Shown here: in pieces, positions 57,590 through 64,000 of the stretch
Layout: each line of letters begins with the position of its first letter
Position numbering within the stretch: the stretch's first letter is position 1
Assembly (NCBI GenBank): GCA_947683625.1
Contig: CANTUR010000047.1
Coordinates: 5,580,001-5,644,000, forward strand
DNA length: 64,000 nucleotides
Reading direction: 5' to 3'
From: Mallotus nudiflorus
Taxonomy: Eukaryota; Streptophyta; Magnoliopsida; Malpighiales; Euphorbiaceae
Made by a program: the position numbers and the translations under genes
The notes under the pieces: generated by a model
What the model was told of the DNA's origin: nothing
What the model saw: the letters and a program-made list of their open reading frames with translations, nothing else
The model's database searches: none

Positions 57590-58395
57590 AAGCAAAAATA
57601 CTCGGACATATAGTGTTGGTTTAAAAGGATACATCACACTCGATCGTATACTATTGATTATACTCGATCGTATAGTCTGGATTGTACTCGATCATACAAT
57701 ATCGAATATACTCGATTGTATAGTCTGAATTGAAATGGATACATCATACTCAGTCGTATGATGTCGACTATACTCGGTCATACAATCTGAATTAAAATGA
57801 CACATTGTACTCGGTCGTACAATGTCGACTACACTTGGTTCTGAATTGAAATGACACATTGCACTAGGTCATATAATGTCGATTACACTCGGTCATATAG
57901 TCTGAATTGAAATGACACATTGCACTTGGTAGTATAATGTTGACTACACTCGATCGTATAGTCTGAATTGAAATGACACATTACACTCAGTCGTACAATG
58001 TCAACTACACTCAGTCATATAGTTTGAATTGAAATGACACATTGCACTCGATCGTACAATGTCGACTAGACATAGTCATATAGTATGAATTGAAATGACA
58101 CATTGTGCTCGGTCATACAATGTCAGCTACACTCAGGCGCATAGTCTGAATTGAAATGACACTTTGCACTCTGTTATACAATGTTAACTATACTTAGTCG
58201 TATAGTCTAAATTGAAATGACATATTGCACTCAGTCATACAATGTCAACTATACTTAGTCATTTATTTTGAATTAAAATGACACATTGCACTCGGCCATG
58301 CAATATCAACTATACTCAGTCGTATAGTCTGAATTGAAATGACATATTGCACTTGATTGTACAATGTCGACTATACTCAGTCGTATAGTTTGATT
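57590..58395. repeat. Hairpin array, about 60 bp period of two 30 bp units (element C)
   Basis: The phrase gaattgaaatgacacattg recurs about every 60 bp from 57840 to 58340. Each unit has two short inverted repeats with loop TCRGTC: CATCATAC/GTATGATG (57742-57763), CATTGTAC/GTACAATG (57803-57824) and GACTATAC/GTATAGTC-type arms. Same design as in B with half the higher-order period. Confidence 0.9.
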
Positions 58396-58684
58396 TTTCT
58401 TATGCTAATAATTTAATAATTCAATGGATTATCAAATCATATAGCATTACATTTGAGGACTAAATTGCAAGAGAAGTATTAGACTTAAATGCAAATGAAG
58501 TTAAGGCACTAAAGTGGACTTTTACCACTTTAATATAAGCTCTACATTTTGCTGATCCATTTCTCATTTTCCTATCCTTCCATTCCTTTATTTTTCTCAT
58601 TTTTTTTCTTTTCTCTTGATTCTCAAATCTTATTTCTTTAATTATTTTTTCATCTGACCCCCAATTTGAGATTCATTTGATCCA
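58396..58684 (+). other. Region upstream of antisense gene 1 (C)
   Basis: Conserved with B 36771-37053; includes a pyrimidine-rich stretch. ctttaatataagctc at about 58528 is a TATA candidate. No frame. Confidence 0.4.
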
Positions 58685-61325
58685 ATGGCTCACCCATAAT
58701 GTAGACTACATGTAAGCAGCTCCAAACAATCAAATCCGGTCATATCTCAACTACATTTTCCTCAAAATAATCTGGGGCTCAATAAAGGGGAAAAGGCGCT
58801 CCCTTTAACTTTCTTGCACCTCCACAGATGTTCATAAGTTATAGATGAGGTAAATTTTCCTTCTATACTTGATTCTGTAAAAAGATATATTCTTGTTAGT
58901 ATATAAATTAACATATTCATGCACGTAATTATTGAATTCTTGTTATAAAAAATTAAATAAAAATTGCATAAGATTGTTAATCTGAAGATAAAATTTTAAA
59001 AAATTGGTATTTGCATGTTACAAAACTATAGTCAAATTCTTGTATTTTTAATCGAAAATCTGCATTTCATATCAAAATTTTAGGATTTTCAATCAAAAAT
59101 CTGGAAATACCGATTGGAAATCTAGATTTCCAATCACGAATCCAGAAATCCAATCAGAATTCTAGATTTTTTATTGGAAATCCAATCTTCCGATCTCTTT
59201 TTCTTTTAACTCAAAGATAGAAATGAAAATAAATAAAAATCAAAAGTTAATAAAGGAAGGTAATCCTATCATTTTCTAAATTTTATTCAAAAACCATTGA
59301 AATTCTGAGGTTGCTTTCACTTGGCTCGAGAACTCTTTCATGATTTATCGAGAGAGGTAGTACAACACATTTGTATGTCTGGCTTTTGACACTTCATTAC
59401 TGCTCTACCGATCGCTCAAGGTAAGTCAGATCACTATTCACTTTTTGCTCTTATCAAGAGGTGGGTGGATACTACTCACACCTTCCACATGTGAGTGGGT
59501 GAGCTGACTATTTCTCCCATGAGCTTCTCTACTATCATTAGGATCCCCTTCGGGGGTACCCTAGTTTTTTTATATCCACTACTACACTTTTATAGAGGAT
59601 GCCAGGAGTTGCTATGTTCACGACTTGCTCGGGTTTGTTTTGACATGAAAGAATCAAAAGAACGTGCTTCTTTTGTTTAGGGCTTCAGGAGATTACCCAC
59701 CACCACACCTTGCCAGATCCTTCAGAAGGTGAGATGCTTCTTATTGATATTGTTAAGCACTACCCTCTTTTGTGAGACTGATCATGAGGTTAGCATTTTG
59801 CTTCTTAGTCCCCTTCAGGATCTTGCTAAAGTCACTACTTTCAATTGGGTATTTGCAACTCTTGCTTATCTCTACTATAGACTGGATATTGTTTGTAGAG
59901 GTGTTATGATGATGTGCAGCTTTTGGCACATTTTGCATTTATGTCTTCTTTGTGTCTTCTACCCTTTTTTAATTTTGCTCTTTTACAGCCCTTTTCTCAT
60001 TTTGATTATCTTTTTCTTTTCAGATTTGGGGCATCGAGATCGGGGTGATCTGAGGCTTTAGAGCCATTAGCCTTGATATGAGTCTTCCTCTAATGCAGAG
60101 ATGGGGTTCTTCTTACCTGGTTAGTGTCAAGTATAACTTGCATACTTATCGGGACTAGCTAAACTCCTTAGAGTGGGACCTAATAAGATAAATTTAATTT
60201 TTAATATTTAACCAATTGTAAAAGTTAAATAAAATTTATCTAAATGAATTTACAAGTTATGTCGGATTGGTTGGTTGGTGCTAAAGACATCCAGCAATAC
60301 AGTTTCATGGTTATTGCTATTAGGCTTAAGACTATAAGGATTCTACTTCCTAGTTATAGTTGTCAAATGTGGTATCTTGGTGAGCGTGTCTATCATTGGC
60401 ATATGGGACCTTGCATGAGGTGTGTTCCTTCTTCAATTCTCTCTATTATATTGAGGAGTTGTAGCATGACTGGTCTTGAGCTTAGAGCAGCTCTTGAGGG
60501 ATATGACGCTTCAACTCTGCTTGAGCGTTCATGTCATTATCAAGAGTATATTCAAGGGAATCTCCTAAAGCAAGTTCCCATAGAGCCAGTTGAGGTATGC
60601 TTACTATCACTTTCCTTACTATCACTTTTCACTTTATCTCTTTCATCACTGTGAATGACATTTATTTTTTTCTACAGGTTGAAAAAGCTACTGATGTTGC
60701 TATGGAAGAGGAGATTGAGGGTGACACTGAGAGGACTGAGCAGGAGGTTGAGCATACTCAGTATAGTGGAGCTGCTCATGGTAATGCTTCCTAAAGTACT
60801 ATCTTGGGCGATGTGCCCTTACTTGATAGGCCTATGTTTTACTGAACTCATACAGTGCAGACCCCTATTGAGCAGCACATGTACTTTGATGCAACGTAGA
60901 TTCCTAGTTTTTCTCCTCCTGATGCTTCATATGTAAGTGCATCTTGCCTTTCCAATCCTGCACAGACTAACACTTATAGTTGAATTAGAACATGTTATTT
61001 TACAGACCCCTTGGACATAAGCAGAGTATCTGTATGGACTCGCCTCACCCCAGAGATCATTTACTATACAGATCGCAGATAGTTAGAAGGTTAGTAATTA
61101 CAACAAGTATGCAAATGTATGCATGACATGCATGATCTTTAACTATTCTTAATGCAACAAAGCTATGCTAAATATCTAGAGCGTGAGAACGAGAGGCTTC
61201 ACTGACAACTTACTGTTCTTGGTTTCGATGATCATGACACTAGGACTTCTATGCCCCCAGATTAAAGCGATGATCTAGCTAGAGGGTGGAGTCTGTGGCT
61301 AGACACTGGAGCTCAGGATGACTGA
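58685..61325 (+). pseudogene. Antisense gene 1 of element C: plant-mobile-domain-like, about 7 exons
   Basis: Same gene as in A and B. Inferred exons: 58685-58849, 59310-about 59942, 60024-about 60182, about 60258-60594, 60678-60932, 61006-61089 and about 61162-61325. Good splice sites: donors GTAAAT, GTATGC, GTAAGT; acceptors TTTTCAG, CTACAG, TTACAG. Lost ones: donor of intron 3 is ATAAGA, acceptor of intron 6 is AA. Exon 2 has QGKSDHYSLFALIKRW before the PMD-like core; exon 4 has LPSYSCQMWYLGERVYHWHM; exon 5 encodes EEEIEGDTERTEQEVEH. A stop follows MAHP as in A. Confidence 0.62.
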
Positions 61326-61753
61326 TCTTTTATCTTTAGGGCTTGTGCTTTCATGACTATATTTTATCTTCCCTTTTTCCCTATGAATTATTCCCATTTT
61401 ATGGACTTTTTATTTTGGATCAAACCCTAAAACTTAATTAATCTTTTTTTCAAAATTCTTGGAAATCCAATATGGATTATAGATTTCTGATATAATTTCT
61501 AGAATTCCAATCAGAATTATGGATTTTTGCTTTGATTTCTAAAATTTTGATCGAAATTCTAAATTTTCGATCGGAATTCTGAATTTCCAATTTGAAATTC
61601 AGTTATAGCTCTTCGATCCTTTTCTATTTTAATTTCTAATTTGAGTTTAATCCACACATGGAAAGTCCCAATCCCATCCAAATTATCATTTATGTCTATA
61701 TAAATGGCCTGCCAAAAGGATTGTCTCCTATCCTTCTTTTATTAATTTTCACC
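61326..61753 (+). other. Spacer between the antisense genes (C)
   Basis: No frame. Repeated tagaattccaatcagaatta / attttcgatcggaattct words at 61460-61600, as in B. gtctatataaatggcc at about 61694, some 60 bases before the gene 2 ATG, is a convincing TATA-like element. Confidence 0.5.
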
Positions 61754-62987
61754 ATGACACAAACCACCTTGATTTGATGAAGAAGTTTCTCAAGAACCTT
61801 AATGGAGATTATTAGAATATACTACTTCCCTATCATGTCAAATCTTTGAAATCTCTTCAGCATTTAAGAATATACCATAATTTATTGCATGTTGCTGCCA
61901 CTTTCTAGGACATTAAGGACCATGTATTTAGATTCAATGAACAAGAGCTATGTCCATTAATCGAAGAGTTCACTGCTATCCATGGTTGTTCTTTAGACTT
62001 TACTGTTGTGATTGTTCTTCCTGATCTTGAGATGCAGTTCCCTGATAGACTAATGGCATTCTTTGATATGCCTCTAAGTGACATCTACACGTATGCACAT
62101 AACCCTAGGACTATCAGTCTTTCTTCTCTGATTACTTCTTGTGGAACTAGAGTAAAAAATAATGATGCCTGGATTAGAACTATCTCCTTTTGCCTATATG
62201 CCCAATTTCTACTAGTGGCTTCTCATGGGGATGCCAATACAAGGACAGTCAGTATCCTAGAATAAGTGGGTGCTGGAGCTAACCTCGTACTTATTATACT
62301 TACTGAAACTATCATTGGGTTGGATGTTTTCAAGGTTCAAAATTGATTCTCAAGTAGTTTACTTCTCCTTCAAGTATGGAACCCCTTTTTTTTTTACCTA
62401 AGCTGCCTTTTCAGGTTTTCAATTTAGCTTTTTTTTTTTAAGATTTGGCTACAGGAGAAATTGAGTCTACTTAATCCCCCCACCAATGCCTTGATTTATC
62501 AACCTCATCATCTACAGTCTCATCCATTGCAGATGAATGACAAACATACCATAGATCAATGGATTTATTGGATGAAAGGCATTGTAGACATTGAGATTAC
62601 ATGGATCTATCCTTAGTGGAAGTTAAAGTTTGTAATCATCACCTTGTATGATCACTATGTTCATGTTCATGTTCCTATGTTGCACCTTTCAACCTTCTTT
62701 TCCCCTTCATGCCTTTATCGCTAGTATAGTCGTCCACAATTTATTATGATTGTTATACCTGACTTCAAAAGTTTCCCTCTGAGATAAGATTTCTTAGACA
62801 AAATGAAGAACATGTGGCCTCGCAGAGCATGAGAGCAGAACATGCATTTGGATGTTGATATGACTACTGATGACAACTACAAGACCTGGGTTACCATGTA
62901 AGCTATAGAACCACCAGGATTTGCTAAGTACAAAAGAACTCAAGTATTACTAGATAAGTCATAAAAGAAGAAACAAAAAAAAAATAG
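61754..62987 (+). pseudogene. Antisense gene 2 of element C: DUF7745-like, 2 exons
   Basis: ATG at 61754 (MTQTTL). The open part (62008-62265) has LEMQFPDRLMAFFDMPLSDI, HNPRTISLSSLITSC and AWIRTISFCLYAQFLLVASH. The donor is GTATGG near 62376; the exon 2 start near 62449 follows a changed acceptor. Exon 2 has TIDQWIYWMKGIVDIEI and a basic end. Stops at Trp/Gln codons (TF*DIKDH, ILE*VGAG). Ends TAG at 62985-62987. Confidence 0.6.
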
Positions 62988-63235
62988 CGATCTCATAAGT
63001 CTGGTTTTTTTAGATTCTCATGATTTGTTTTTTTGTTTAAGTCCTTATGCTTTATGATAGAATATGTAATATTCAAACAAAAATTCTATTTCAATTTGAT
63101 TTATTAATTAGGGCAAAAATGAGTACATTTATTACATCACATAATATAACTCATGTTATCAGTAAGTCCTTTTAGATTTTCTAATTGAACATTTTTCTCT
63201 CACTTTTATTTCTCTAATTTCTGCTTGACCAACTT
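62988..63235. repeat. Convergent gene-end zone of C, cut by D
   Basis: Starts like A and B (attagggcaaaaatgagtac at 63107) and has one ttctgcttgaccaac word before D interrupts at 63236. Confidence 0.7.
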
Positions 63236-64000
63236 TGTAGACGGTGGGGTTTAGCACATGCCCAAGATTTTAATAACTGTGACATTGTTTGAGCTCAAGG
63301 CCCTAGGTAATACACTACTATATCACAAAGACATAGCGTGGAGATAAGGAGTCGCCACCCAGGGTAATAATTGGGACAAATTGCTTTATTAGTACTCGAT
63401 TCTCTAAAAGAAAGCTAGCACCACATCTAGAAAATTCTAGGAACAGAATACTAACTTCTTTTACTTTTGTGTTCATTTAGGATTACTTTATGAATTATTA
63501 CTTCATTCTCTAATTATATGCAATTTTATTAAACTCTAATTTGAACATTCATCTAACCCTAAGGCAACTAATCATAAAATCACATATAAAAAAAAAAGCA
63601 TTCATATAAGGTGTAACATCCTTAAGTCTAAACTAAGTTAATTTTATTTAGAAGTTAACTAATTTTATATTCTATTTACAAGTGAAGTGGGCTAACAAAG
63701 GACCTACATTTTTATCAATTTTAGTAAACCTAGGTCTATTTGTTTTAACTTATATAAGGAAATGAGCTTAAGTCTATAAAATTTTAATGGAAAGGTTGAA
63801 TTAGTGGGCCTAAGTCTAACTTGATTTTATTTTAAGTGAAATGTGGGTCTAAGTCTATTTATTTTAAAAGTAATGAAATTATAGGGCTAAGCTAAATCTA
63901 AAAAAAAATTAATTAACTAGAAAATGGGCTTAAAGTCTAAATTAATTTTAAAAGAAATAAAAATGTTTTATTGGGCTGGGCTAAGTCTAAATTGATTTTA
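63236..64000. repeat. LTR of gypsy element D, runs off the window
   Basis: TGTAGACGGTGGGGTTTAGC start, then a body matching the A LTR (gcaacatcc, aagtctaaactaagttaatt, gtgggcctaagtctaac). PBS-like core TGGCGACTCC (complement of 63348-63357) intact. Whether it is a solo, 3' or 5' LTR cannot be told. Confidence 0.88.

Larger units (their letters stand above)
57429..63235 (-). mobile_element. Element C, internal 3' half with antisense genes
   Basis: PPT (AAAGGAGGGCAAT on the - strand, about 57429-57441), hairpin array and both antisense genes in the same order as B. It is cut at 63235 by element D in the convergent gene-end zone, so the C pol, gag and 5' LTR lie outside the window. Closer to B than to A in array type and intron words. 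Confidence 0.85.

Overview
This window looks like plant nuclear heterochromatin, most likely from a eudicot. It is AT-rich and I find no host gene, tRNA or rRNA. Nearly all of it is LTR retrotransposon, in a deep nest of insertions. The copia copies resemble the SIRE/Maximus lineage. The gypsy copies resemble the Tat lineage, because they carry a second RNase H before the integrase and antisense extra genes after pol. The species cannot be told from the sequence.

Nest model, from LTR ends (TG..CA), target-site duplications (TSDs), primer-binding sites (PBS), polypurine tracts (PPT) and alignment of the copies. Element E is a copia copy on the + strand (1-1893, 13621-15343 and 3' tail to 16492), entering from the left edge. 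It is split by a probable solo LTR, F (1894-3965 + 13193-13615). F is split by a complete copia element, G (3966-13187). The tail of E is cut by gypsy element C (- strand), whose 3' LTR starts at 16493, is split, and ends at 57428; the internal part of C runs to 63235. The C LTR is split by gypsy element A (18600-57353, - strand). The A leader between gag and PBS is split by gypsy element B (33759-54316, - strand). B is split between gag and protease by a 3.3 kb probable solo LTR, H (46806-50072). A further gypsy LTR, D, starts at 63236 inside C and runs off the right edge. Five levels are stacked in E>C>A>B>H.

Each gypsy copy, read on its own sense (-) strand, has 5' LTR, PBS, gag, protease, RT, RNase H, second RNase H and integrase, followed by a zone transcribed the other way (+ strand) up to the 3' LTR. 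That zone holds two genes: a plant-mobile-domain-like gene in about seven exons and a DUF7745-like gene in two exons. Upstream of them, next to the PPT, lies an array of short hairpins. Because the introns are on the antisense strand, splicing would not remove them from the genomic RNA of the element. A and B hold both gag-pol and the antisense genes; C shows only the antisense half here.

All coding regions are broken by stops and frameshifts. Where copies can be compared, most stops are C-to-T type changes (CAA/CAG/CGA or TGG to stop), as expected from long methylation of silent elements. Several catalytic residues are also lost. I see no element here able to move by itself.
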